A stretch of DNA of 64,000 nucleotides from Saccoglossus kowalevskii. Taxonomy: Eukaryota > Hemichordata > Enteropneusta > Harrimaniidae. Under the pieces are notes generated by a model that worked only from the letters and a program-made list of their open reading frames with translations, was not told the DNA's origin and did not search any database. Every line of letters begins with the position of its first letter. Within the stretch, counting starts at the first letter, position 1. A program made the translations under genes and the position numbers. The stretch spans positions 5,706 to 69,705 of the forward strand of contig NW_003138368.1 of assembly GCF_000003605.2 (NCBI RefSeq), read 5' to 3'. Positions 50,120-61,700 of the stretch are shown here, piece by piece.

Positions 50120-51160
50120 GAGTCCCATGTGCGAAGCACAAAAGGGAGTCTTTGCAGTTACCCTGTCTGTATGTATGTATGTCACTTTTTTGTTCCACCG
50201 TTATCTCAAGAACCACTAATCAAATTTTGGTGAAACTTGGTACATAGATGCTCTGGGATAATGCGCAGAGCTGATTAGGTTTTGGTAAAAATCTATGAAT
50301 ATTAATTACCAAATTTGCATGATAATTAGCTGATTTTTAGCTGTTCCAAGACTGTTCCAAGACTGTTCCACTGATATTTGAAGAACCACTCATTGGATTT
50401 TGATGAAACTTGGCACATGGATGCTCTGAACTAATGCGCAGATTTGATTAGTTTTGGGTAAAAATCTGTTAATATTATTAATTACCTAATTTACATAATG
50501 ATTAATAAATTTTTGGCTTTTCCACTGATATCTCAAGTACTAATCATCACATTTCAATGAGACTTGCGACATAGATATTCTAGGACTATGCAGAGACCTG
50601 ATTAATTTTGGGATAAATAATTGTGCCTATTAATTACCCAATTTTCATAATTAGTTAATTTTTTGCTGTTCTATGGCTGTTGCACTGATGTCTAAAAACC
50701 ACTCATTGGATTTCACCGAAACTTTTCAAGAGTACCTGTCGCATTTCAATGAACCTAGGACTATACACCATATTAGTTTTTGGTAAATATTTATGCTTCT
50801 TAATCACCTAATTAACATAATTAATTAATACTGTATATCTCAAGTATTGATCATCACATTTGAATAAAACTTAGTACATAAATGGTCTAGAACAATAGAC
50901 AGCCTGACTAATTTTGGGTTAAAATCTGTTCATATTAATTCTCTAATTAGCATAATAATTAATATTTTTTTGGTTCTAATCACATTTCAATGAAACTCAG
51001 TACATTATGCAGACCTTATTAGTTTTACACTTAAATCTGTTCGTTACCTTATTTGCATAATTAATTTTCTGCGTTTCCATCAACATCTCAAGTTCAAGTA
51101 ATTTTGAATTAATTTTTAATGTGTCTCCAATACTCTCAGCACACGGGAGTTCTTTCTAAG
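50120..51160 (+). mobile_element. Family-2 element, tandem-repeat core
   Basis: Starts GAGTCCCATGTGCGAAGCAC (with a TGTGC-GAA-GCACA hairpin). Near 51139-51152 it has GCACACGGGAGTTC, an imperfect inverted partner. Between are about six decayed units of roughly 165 bp with blocks GATATCTCAAG, ATTGGATTTTGATGAAACTT, TTTTGGGTAAAAATCTGTTA and TAATTACCTAATTTACATAA. Non-coding; architecture like family 1. Confidence 0.55.
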
Positions 51161-51724
51161 CTTTCTTTGATTTTCTATTTTAGACTTAAATTATATATTT
51201 TTAATGTGTATAGACTTGAGATGTTTTTGTGAAGCGCGATATAAATATTAAGTTTGATTTTCTAGTCAAACCGCAGAGCACAAGGTTATTTTTTCTTTCT
51301 GAAAATTCCTGTCTGGTTCTATACAATGCGACGTCCTTTATTGTATTGTTTCCATTGTTGAAATTATTTACATTAGGTCTGATGCCATTACTACCTTTCA
51401 ATGCATGTCTGGTTTGCCATTCATATCAATATATGGCACTTTTACGAAATGCATCACACTAGACATTCAACGAATCACTGTAAAAAATGTTATACGGCAT
51501 AGTCTGTATTTTTATTCAATATATTTGTTGATTGGATTATCACATACTCATTGCAACCTGTTGGTTTGTGGGGGGGGGGGGGTTACAGGTACTTCATATA
51601 GAAATAGAACATAATATGCAGTGAATATGAAATATGTATCCTTGAATTGATATGTGAACTTTACTCAAGGTCAATTTCAGCAATATTTATGAATGTGTAA
51701 CGGCATAACGGTTATTTCGGTTTT

Positions 51725-52849
51725 TAACTCCGCTGTCGACTTTATCGAGCGGAGCTTATCATATGAGTGATTGTCCGTCGTCGTCTGTGTCAATGTTTTA
51801 CTTTTTCGACTTCTTCTTGAAAACTACAAGCCTGAATGCTTTGATACTTGGTGTATATGTACCTTGGGTAGACCTCTCTCAGATTTGTTCATTTCATGAT
51901 GATATCTTTAATTCTATAATTTTGATAAATATTTTTGTAATTTTTGGTAAAAAGTGATATTTTCGACTTCTTGTTAAAAACCGCAAGTCAAATTGATTTG
52001 ATATTAAATATATAGGTACTACATGTGGACCTCTCTCACATTTGTTCATTTTGTAATGATATCTTCTGTTCTTTAATTGCCATGTACATTGCTAACAGCG
52101 GAGCTATCTCAGCCAACAGGCTGCTTGTTGTAATTTTTCGTAAAAAGTGATATTTTTGAATTCTTGTTGAAAACAGCAAGTCCCATTGCTTGATACTATA
52201 CATATTGTTCATTTTCTAATGATATCTTCTGTTCTTTAATTGAAATGTGCATTGCTAACAGCGGAGCTATCTCAGCCGACAGGCTGCTTGTTGTTTTTAA
52301 TAGCTCCGCTGTCGACTTTGTCGAGCGGAGCTTATCATATGAGTGATTGTCCGTCGTCTGTGTCAATGTTTTACTTTTTTGACTTCTTCTTGAAAACTAC
52401 AAGCCTGAATGCTTTGATACTTGGTGTATATGTGCCTTGGGTAGACCTCTCTCAGATTTGTTCATTTCATGATGATATCTTCAATTCTCTAATTTTGGTG
52501 AATATTTTTGTCATTTTTAGTAAAAAGTGATATTTTCAACTTCTTGTTAAAAACCGCAAGTCCAATTGCTTTGATATTACATATATAGGTACTACATGTG
52601 GACCTCTCTCAGATTTGTTCATTTCATGATGATATCTTCAATTTTCTAATTTTGGTGAATATTTTTGTAATTTTTGGTAAAAAGTGATATTTTCGACTTC
52701 TTGTTGAAAAACGCAGGTCCAATTGCTTTGATATATTATACATGTGGACCTCTCTCAGATTTGTTCATTTCATGATGATATCTTCTGTTATTTAATTGCC
52801 ATGTGCATTGCTAACAGCGGAGCTATCTCAGCCGACAGGCTGCTTGTTA
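51725..52849 (+). mobile_element. Cluster of family-1 elements: two full copies and a solo 3' part
   Basis: A full copy (51725-52129) with about two units, a 3' portion lacking the 5' end (52130-52292), and a second full copy (52300-52849) with about three units follow head to tail. Each 3' end repeats AACAGCGGAGCTATCTCAGC plus the GGCTG hairpin arm. The two 5' ends are nearly identical, implying recent or concerted origin. The open frames inside (51763-51957, 52240-52530) are mutual repeats and not genes. Confidence 0.7.
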
Positions 52850-53129
52850 TCTATATTTTCCTGTATAGTTATTTTTAACATCTTTTAAGGAAACAAGATT
52901 TCTTTATGATTTCAAACAACCCAAATAATAAGATGACAGATTTTATGTTGAATGAGCTTTTTATAGATTTAATAGGGTCATGGACTCGCTGAGGTCAGTT
53001 TTATTTTGATTTTATAGGGATTTGAATAATAATATTGTTATGGTTTGTCCATGACATGCTATAACCATGGCGAGGTAACAGCTGGTGGACTGAACAGTTT
53101 GTTATGAGATCATATACGCCAGCTGAAGC

Positions 53130-53170
53130 TCATGTGACCATAACATCATGTGACCATAACATCATGTGAC
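53130..53170. repeat. 16-bp tandem repeat, three TCATGTGAC motifs
   Basis: TCATGTGACCATAACA repeats at 53130, 53146 and 53162. Each copy contains an M-box-type E-box (TCATGTGA), the site class bound by MITF/TFE factors. Function unknown. Confidence 0.7.
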
Positions 53171-53787
53171 CATAACATCATGCCATACAACAAAGAGGAT
53201 TTGATATTAGCTTAATTTCAGTCAGCAGTTGTGTGAAAATTCTTAGAAATTGCTGATACTTTGTGAACAGATTGCTCAGTACTATAGTGGTCATATGTGA
53301 GGGAGACAAAACTGTTGCGATTAACAAAAAAAATTTTTATTTTATCTTAGCATGTACAGACTTGTACATGAAACTATTTGGGGGGGGGGGGGGGGTAAAA
53401 CACGAACTGTTCTATTTATTCTGTTTTTTTGAAGCACAATAACAATGGCCAGAGAACTAAATTTAAAAATTGATTGACCTTGTGATATATGGTAGTTTCA
53501 ATAGCTCTGAGCAAATACATGGGCAATATTCTTGTGTGAGAATGTTTGCTTTGTGCCCACCCATATTCCTAATACTGTACTGATCAATTGAAGTCGAAGG
53601 AATATTGCTGCATCAAGATCTTCACTCTTATGTTTAAATTATTTCAAACAAACACCTGAAAATTACTAGAACACAAATATTTCTGACAGAAATGATTGAA
53701 CAAATGTACTTATATCATACAAAGTATAATTTTAGGGCAAGTCTGTGTTGCAAATTTTTTCTTTGATGGTACTGTAAAGAGGTTAAT

Positions 53788-54001
53788 TACTGTAGAATAC
53801 TTTATTTTCGCTTGGAATTTATTTTCGCTATTTTCGCTGAAGGGATGATTCTGTGAAAATAAAATCCAGCGAATATACTTTTTTTCCTATATATTTCACA
53901 TTAAACTCATCAGAAATCAGTGAAAATAAGTTCCATACAAAACGCCCAAAAAGCCTTTTCAGCAAAAATTAATTCCAGCGAAAATAAAGTATTCCACAGT
54001 A
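53788..54001. mobile_element. TACTGTRGAATAC MITE, forward copy (214 bp)
   Basis: Ends TACTGTAGAATACTTTATTT and AATAAAGTATTCCACAGTA. The interior is the complement of 46917-47125, with about the same length. Confidence 0.8.
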
Positions 54002-54191
54002 TTCACTGGGTTTTAATTTTGCCTATTTCGCTGACTGGAAATGTGCCAAATTAAAACACTGTGATTACCGTATGTAAAATTTAACATAGAACACATTAGT
54101 GATAACACCTTGAATTTAAAACCCACTGAACATGCCTGAAATGGTAAATCAGAGAAATTTAAACCCAGTAAAAATTAGTCATTTTACAGTA
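54001..54191. mobile_element. Adjacent second MITE with ACTGGGTTTTAATTT ends
   Basis: ACTGGGTTTTAATTTTGCC at the left is mirrored by AAATTTAAACCCAGT near the right, which ends TTTTACAGTA. A related copy lies at about 56694-56850 in an SPPL3 intron. Confidence 0.5.
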
Positions 54192-54689
54192 TGTACTGTA
54201 CCACTTTGGCTCTCCAGTAATAGTGGATATAAACCCAAAATTACATTTGTTGTATGCTGAATCACAAAATTACTTATTTTGAAGATAGAAACATTTCTGC
54301 AATCTACATTAAACTCATGCAGTGACAATAAAGTGGACTATGAGATTTAAACTCTGTATAATGATGTGCATTGCCTGTCATTATTAATAAAAGAGCAGCA
54401 GCCGGCCTGTTACTACAGGATGACATCATTGTTACAATAAATCATATATGGTGTTAGTTTTTTATGGATATATTGAGTTAGAAAAATAGATTGTTAAAAT
54501 TAATGCTTTGTCTGTTTAAAACTATGATGCAGTCTTACCTTCTTATAAATGATAGCGTGCTATTTTTATGGGGGGGGTAAGTTAGCAAAAATTAATTTAT
54601 CGAAATACATTTTATGAAAATAGTCATTTTATTTTGTGTAATCATGAGCAGGTTTAAAATTAATAAAATAACATAAAAAGTGTTGCCCT

Positions 54690-54965
54690 AAAACTTCTGC
54701 TAGGAAAGTTGTGGCACTGAAGGAACAAAGCTCTAAAATTTGTGGCATAGACATTGATTATATACAATACGTATTGTTTCCTATTCATGTTTTGCATCTC
54801 AGTCTGCATAGACATCTGCTGAAACTTTGCATTTTGATCAAAATCAGAAGCCAAAAGCAATTTGTCTATTTTTGTACAAAATTATTGAAAAATAAAAATT
54901 CTGCAAGAAAATTTATGGTGCTGAAAGGTTAACAAAGTGTAGACATTAAATTATACAATATGTAC
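54690..54965. repeat. Local duplication of about 200 bp period
   Basis: GTGGCACTGAAGGAACAAAG...ACAATACGTA is echoed about 200 bases on by ATGGTGCTGAAAGGTTAACA...ACAATATGTA. An old diverged tandem pair. Confidence 0.45.
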
Positions 54966-55137
54966 TCCACTCTTTGCATGGTGCTTTGCATATGAATATT
55001 TACATAAATATCTTCTGGAACCTTGTTTTAAAGGTGTCTGTATATAAAGCGGTAGGGTACTACAATCTAGCTAGGAGCTAATGGAGAAAAGTCTGTTTCT
55101 ATGACAACTAAGATTGTGTGATTTCTTTGCTCTGTGG

Positions 55138-55200
55138 GCCATTTTGTATTGGAGCCATGTCAGCCATTTTGTATTGGAGCCATGTCGGCCATTTTGTATT
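55138..55200. repeat. 25-bp tandem repeat, about 2.5 copies
   Basis: GCCATTTTGTATTGGAGCCA repeats at 25-base spacing with single differences. Confidence 0.8.
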
Positions 55201-55750
55201 GAAAATATAAAAGTATACTACCAGGTATATTAAATCCTGGAGACTTTAATTTCAGATATGTGCACACAAAGAGTCTGATTTGTAAGACTTGACTTATTTA
55301 TTGAAAAGTCTTACAAAAATATTTATCCTAGACTGGCTCCAGCCATATATATTGAAAATAAATGATTACAGACTCGCAGTCACAGAATAGCTTCAGTCAT
55401 AACAGTTTATTAACCGAAATACTACATCAAGCAGACAGCTTCACCTGTACTGTTTTTTAGTTTAAAGATCGAGTAAGAACAATGAAAAAAAAAATCCATT
55501 TTCACTTTAAAATGTTAGTTACACCAAACAATTCTGGTCTTGTATGCATTTCATATGCATTGTATATATTTAATATAAATGGTTCTCTAGCAGATTTAAT
55601 CAATCCAAGAGTTTCAGTCACCAATTTCATAAACATCTTAGCTTATTTGTTTTGTAATATAAAAACAAACTTCCTTCACAATAGCAAGTCGATCCTTATC
55701 AAGTTATCTCGGCATTGTTCATCACAATATTGATTTTCTAATCTTTGTAG

Positions 55751-58700
55751 GTCACTAAACATGGAACAAGAAGAAAAAGAAAAGAACCTGGAGAAAGAAA
55801 AAGAATCAAATTTACTGGCGTCTACAACAGGTGCAGCTACAACAGCCACTGCTGCAACGCCAACTACAAATGAAAATGGTGGGTACACTTATGACGATAC
55901 TGGTATGTACACAACTTTATCACAGATAAGTGTTAGTATACGGCACATTTGAGCAAATGGTCAAAACAAAATCAGTTCTATGGTGTCAATATGTGCTTGC
56001 TATCAGTTCACTTCTCTGAAAACATTTGGTTAACTCTCCCTCAACCTTTCTTGGTTGTTGGTGCAAATTTGCATCAAAGTTCAATGCATTATGGGAGATG
56101 TTCAAATTTGCACTTCAGTAATTATGAAATGTTTTTTGTTGAAATCATGAACATTGTATTTGCTCTATTAGAAGTGCATTCCTAATGGAAGCATGCATAA
56201 AACAAAAAAATGCATTTACTGTATGCTGGATTATTAAATGTGACCATAGACATGCATGTCATTTAACAAATGTCTGCTGAAAGCTGACATATAGCCCAAG
56301 ATGAATGGAGAAAGAACAGCATCAACACGCGTGTTAAAGGGAAGGAATCTTTACCTTCCCAAGCCACAGACAGCCATAGGGAGTCATTGTTTACAAATGT
56401 TATCGTCACTTAGGATAGCATGTGGTAACGCCTCAGTCTTGAGCAACCACAGACCACCAATAGAGCAGTGTTTTTCAATTTCATGAATGGACGACTGTCG
56501 TCATCAGATTTTGTCAACAAATGCTATTGTTTCAATGAATGTTCTTTTTAATTACAGGTGTACACAGTATAGACACAACCCAAGCTATGTTTTTGCCCAT
56601 TGGGGCTTCAGTATCACTACTTGTAATGTTTTTCTTCTTTGATTCCATGCAAATGGTATTTGCTATATGCACAGCAGGTCAGTGACACTGAAATAACTGT
56701 AAAAATTATACATTTTTTGACTGGGTTTTAATTTTGCTATTTTCGTTAATCCGCTAACTTACTGTTTTACTAGGAAAAAAAAGAAATCCGAGAAATCAGT
56801 GAATTTAAAGCCCAGTGTGTGATCAATTATCAAAATAGTAAAATTAAATATCTATGATAATGTTCGAAACCTATTTTGTATTGACCTGCATCACCCGAAA
56901 GAATCAAGTCTTGATAGGTTAAATTTTCAAAATAACTGCCTATGCCTATTTGACAACAATCAATGTTTAATTAGTAAATACCCAACACTGGTTCATGAAT
57001 GTGCTACATCGGTTTAGCATACATGTATCTGTAAGAAGTATGCATGCTTAGTACACAATCAAAATCACTTACTGTGCCAATAGCCAGTCCCGTGTAGCCT
57101 CATTTTTAAAGTCTGCTGATGCAATCAAGATGTTTCAAAAATTTAAATACAAGTACGAGCAGAAAATAATAATGAAGTTGATCACATTTATTTGCAGATT
57201 CTATCTGCATATTATGCAAATATAGTAGTTTCTGATTGGCCTAATCTAGTTGATCTAAAAATAGACTAGTTGCATGCGTATGTCATCAATTAGAAATTAC
57301 ATCAGTGCCAGTGAGGACTCTTCGCCGAGAACACAAGTAGTTTGTTTTCCCACTGATTGTTCTATTTCACAATTTTGCTCTCTTCAAAGTCTTGAATCTA
57401 CACACAGCTTACTAGTAGCTATTAAGTTGTGTCTGAACACCACTCTAAATATTCTTATATTAATAATTATTATTTTTTCTCTTTCAGTTTTAGCAACCGT
57501 AGCTTTTGCATTTTTACTATTACCAATGTGTCAATATTTACTTCGATCGTGTTCATCAGTCACCAAGTAAGTACTAATATTTCACCAAAATATATGTGGG
57601 GGGAAAAAAAAATTGTAGTATTTGCAGAGACACAAGTACATAAACTGTATACACTGTATCAAGTAATGGACTAACAATTGATATACCGTACTTCCCCGAG
57701 TATAAGCCCAGGGGCCTGAACATGTAAAATCGGGAAAAAATAAGGGGTGGGCTTATACTAGAGGACCACCTCGGAAATGATTTTTATGCAATGAAATACA
57801 TTTTTTACATGCATATTTCAATAAATGTTGTCAACGCCCCGTAAAAACACCCTGGGCCTATACTAGGGGATGCCCTCAACTCGTTCAATGTCCAAAAACA
57901 GAGGGGTGGGCTTATACTCGGGGAGGAGCTTATACTCAGAGGGGAGCTTATACTCAGAGGGGAGGAGCTTATACTCGGGGAGGAGCTTATACTCAGGGGA
58001 AGTACAGTATATTGTAGGGAATTATACTGCGAATTCTGAAGTCTTCATGAAATTCAAATTTGTCATGTTGGTATATTGTATCAACAAGAGACATCTAAAT
58101 ACATATAGACACTACATTTGCTTCTCATTGTTTCTATAATGTTTTTGTATATTCTTCCAATTTTTAGAATCTCGTTTGGTTGTTGTGGTAGATTTACTCC
58201 AGCCGAATTGATGTCCTTTGGTTTATCTGTTGGTTTAGTTCTTGTGTGGATCATGACTGGTCATTGGCTACTCATGGATGGTAAGTAAATTCATTTAACT
58301 TAATGATTTGATGATTATGACAGTTTATTGCCTTGTACCTCATGTGTATGCTATTTTGGCTTTAAAGTGGGAAGTGGTCACCTTTGCATGCGGCAAACAT
58401 TCATAGTGCTGTTTACAAACCAGCATCTACCAATGAACTATACATTGTTATCATTGATTAGGACTTGATACCTGCGTGTGCACATGCGACACCCATCATT
58501 AAGACAATCAAGAATTTTGAAAAAATTTAAATAAGAATTGTAAGATGCGATTTCTGGAAATACTAATGCAACATGGCTATGTGAAAGAACTGATTATTGT
58601 TAATGTTCAACAGTTTTAGCTAGTGTTCTTAATTATTTACAAGGCATGTTTTACATGTGGTTGGCATTTTTGAATATGGTAATGATCCCAGTCATTTCTG

Positions 58701-61700
58701 TTGACAAAGTTGAACTCGTTTAACCATACATCGATATCGAAGTTGCGAGCAACAGCAACTTAATTTTCAGTCTAGTCCATAGCCTTAAATTTGTGTACAA
58801 ATTGTCCATTATTGGCTTGCCTCCTATATCATTAACATGGCTTCACCACTTTTATATATACTTTTACACTGCAAATGTATCCAGAACAACCCCCCCCCCC
58901 CAAAAAAAAAAATCCTCATTGGGAATAGCTAGAGTAGAACTTGAATGTACATGTAAATAAACTGAGCATGTACATGTAATATAATTTGCTGAGTATATGA
59001 ATTTTTTTTTCTTGTTTTACAGCTCTAGCCATGGGTCTGTGCGTGACAATGATAGCTTTTGTACGTCTACCAAGTTTGAAAGTTTCTACTCTGCTATTGG
59101 CTGGTTTATTGATCTATGATGTTTTCTGGGTCTTCTTTTCCACTTATATATTTAATGCTAATGTGATGGTTAAGGTAGCAACAAGACCAGCTGATAATCC
59201 AGTATGTATTATGGTGTACCTAAGGGGGGCTGAAGTGTAATGTTATTTGTAGACTGTTGATCATTCAGAATGTATTACTGTGAACTTAGGGGGCCCTTTG
59301 CATCTTTAACCTCTCCTCTACGAATATATCTCTGCCTCCATGCAATCTTGTGCTCTTCGATGAATGGTCAATGCATCACTGTGATCCACAAAAAGATTGC
59401 CATGCTAGTGTCTGATGTTTGTAAATTCTGCCTTTTAAAGGGCGAAGCCACAAAATGGCTGAGTGTGGTAGCAGAGATGGATACCCTGGGAATTCTTGCT
59501 GAAAATTCCGAATATATACTTAGGGAGCTATTTATTATCAATTTGATAGACAATTTTCTGCATCTTGTGAAATCTTGGGTGATTCAGCAAATTAGTACAT
59601 GACAGGTCATATTGCTAGTTCCAGGAAAGTACAAATGTTGAAGAACATATCAGCTGTTTGGCAATTTACAATGCATATTAAACAATGTGCCACGATAACA
59701 AAGTAATGTTTTTATTAAAAAAGCTTTCCAAAACACCAATCTCAAATTGTGTATTCAGTGTGGAAATCATAAATTAATATTTTCGGCTGTAATTTGAAAA
59801 CCATAGTCTTCAGAAAAACAATAAGAAAGAATTGTGACAATGGATTCATCAAGGGTCTTCATGGACATAAAACTAACATGTTTGATTTTCTTGTTTTTAA
59901 TCAGTGCTTCTTCTTTCTTTAATAGGTTGGGATGGTTGCTAGGAAACTCAACTTCCCCGGTGTAGCTAGGGATGCACCACAACTCTCATTACCAGGAAAA
60001 TTAGTTTTTCCCAGGTATGTTTCCATAGTAACATTTCTCTTTTATTAAAAATTATAGGTTTTTAGTGTAATTTGTACGACTTCTGAATAGCCATTTGTGC
60101 ATGAGGTTTGCGTTTTCCTCTTCCTGGTGAGGTAGTCACGGTGGGATATCATTTAATTCTTTGATTTCCCATTGTCACCATTTGGCAACATCTACACAAT
60201 GATTTTGTATTATTATACTCTGCACCTCCCCACATGAAATGTTGATTAAAATTGACGAACCTTTTGATCAAAAATAAAAAGCAATATCTAAAATGGTCCA
60301 ACATGTGATGAAATTTACTGAAAATATTTAGAATTTTGAGGGAGGGGAAAATATCTGGCACTCGAAGGGTTAATGTCATTAGTGCAGTGTGTCAAATGTG
60401 TAACTGAATCAGCCACAATGAAGGAGCTCATTTGTGATAGGCATTGTCAGCTTTCTACGGTGACATTCGATCATTGGTGTGCTTGATGAAATTGCACATT
60501 TCAAATATGCGATGTAGACCTGTTAATTGGTGGATGTGAATTCTATTTTTAGTAAGCATTTCATATAAGCATTTTAAATACTGTTGCATAATTTGTCAGG
60601 CTTGATCAGAGCTCAATGCTTTTAATCAAGATTCATAGTGCATGTATTAAATTTGAAATGAATTATGCTTGAATGTATGTAAACAATACATCTGTCATCA
60701 ATTGCATCCTCTAGTGACACAGTGCCTATGATGTCAAAAAGATAGTTGTTGAAGGCAATAACATTCAAGCTCGACAATTTCTGCTTTGTGACAATTTCTC
60801 AAGTGCAAACAATTAACAATCCTAATAGGCTGAAGTGCCAACAATCTGATAGAATTTTTTTTTTTTTTTTTTGATGTACCAGTATAGTACATCTTGAATT
60901 AGCGAAGTCACACTTTAGCTAAATTCAGAAATATGATGATTACCCTATTTGCTTTATTAAAAGTGCAACTTCCATTAAATTATACATGAACTTTAAATTG
61001 TATTTAATGTTACATGTATAAAATAAAACTTTTTTTTATGACCACTATTTTTATGTACTTTTTTTCAATATTTGTGGAAATGAACTGTAATTTTGGAGCC
61101 AACAAGCAAAATTTAAGTCAGTTATCAGTTTTTACTAAAAATTTGACTATTTTTGTCCAAATCTTCTGAAGAAAAGTGCAGACTATAAACATGACTATTT
61201 TGTGAAATTGTGATGAAAAGAGAGAACTGGTGATGAAAAAGTTAGGCGCATGCACAACTGAAAGAGCAAATGTGTAAACACTTATTTGGTTGTAATTATG
61301 TATGTAATTATTCTGCAGTACTTGTAACAAACTAAACTAAACTAAACTAAACTAAACTAAACTACAGTAAACTTTAACTTTTCACCACCAGACTTTCCCA
61401 CCCAAATTTTTCTACACTTTTTTTCTTATTTTTTTCAATATTTCTGGAAATGAACCCTAATTTTTGAGCCAACTGACAAAATTTGAGTCAATTTTCAGTT
61501 TTAACTCAAAAGATTTGGTTATTTTTGTCCCAATCTTTCGAAAGAAAGTGCAGACTATAAACGGGGACTATTTTGTGAATTTGTGATGAAAAGCTGGAAC
61601 TGGTGGTGAAAAGGTTAATGCTTCTATCAACCCTGTAGACTAAATCTTGTATTCTATTTTTCAGCATGCATGAATCAGGACATTTTTCCATGCTAGGACT

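Larger units (their letters stand above)
44827..55750. other. Region between SNX16 exon 3 and the first SPPL3 exon found
   Basis: 10.9 kb in which the 3' exons of SNX16 and 5' exons of SPPL3 would be expected; I could identify neither. It is packed with mobile elements: MITEs (45671, 46513, 46917, 47573, 53788, 54001), family-1, -2 and -3 elements, dispersed family D, and local duplications. Confidence 0.55.
60015..61664 (+). other. SPPL3 intron with TTAA MITEs
   Basis: Contains a segment of about 240 bp ending CACTCGAAGGGTTAA (about 60373), two TTAA-type MITE copies (about 61026-61244 and 61374-61618) and an AACTA microsatellite (61331-61362). Confidence 0.6.

Noticed and set aside
51763-52530. 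Two similar open frames (MSDCPSS...FVIFGKK type)
   Set aside because: They lie inside family-1 element ends and tandem units and recur with the repeat; no protein signature.
53473-53502. LIDLVIYGSF, resembling the end of the missing first SPPL3 membrane segment
   Set aside because: A stop lies three codons before it, no acceptor opens the frame and no GT donor follows in the required phase; most likely chance.
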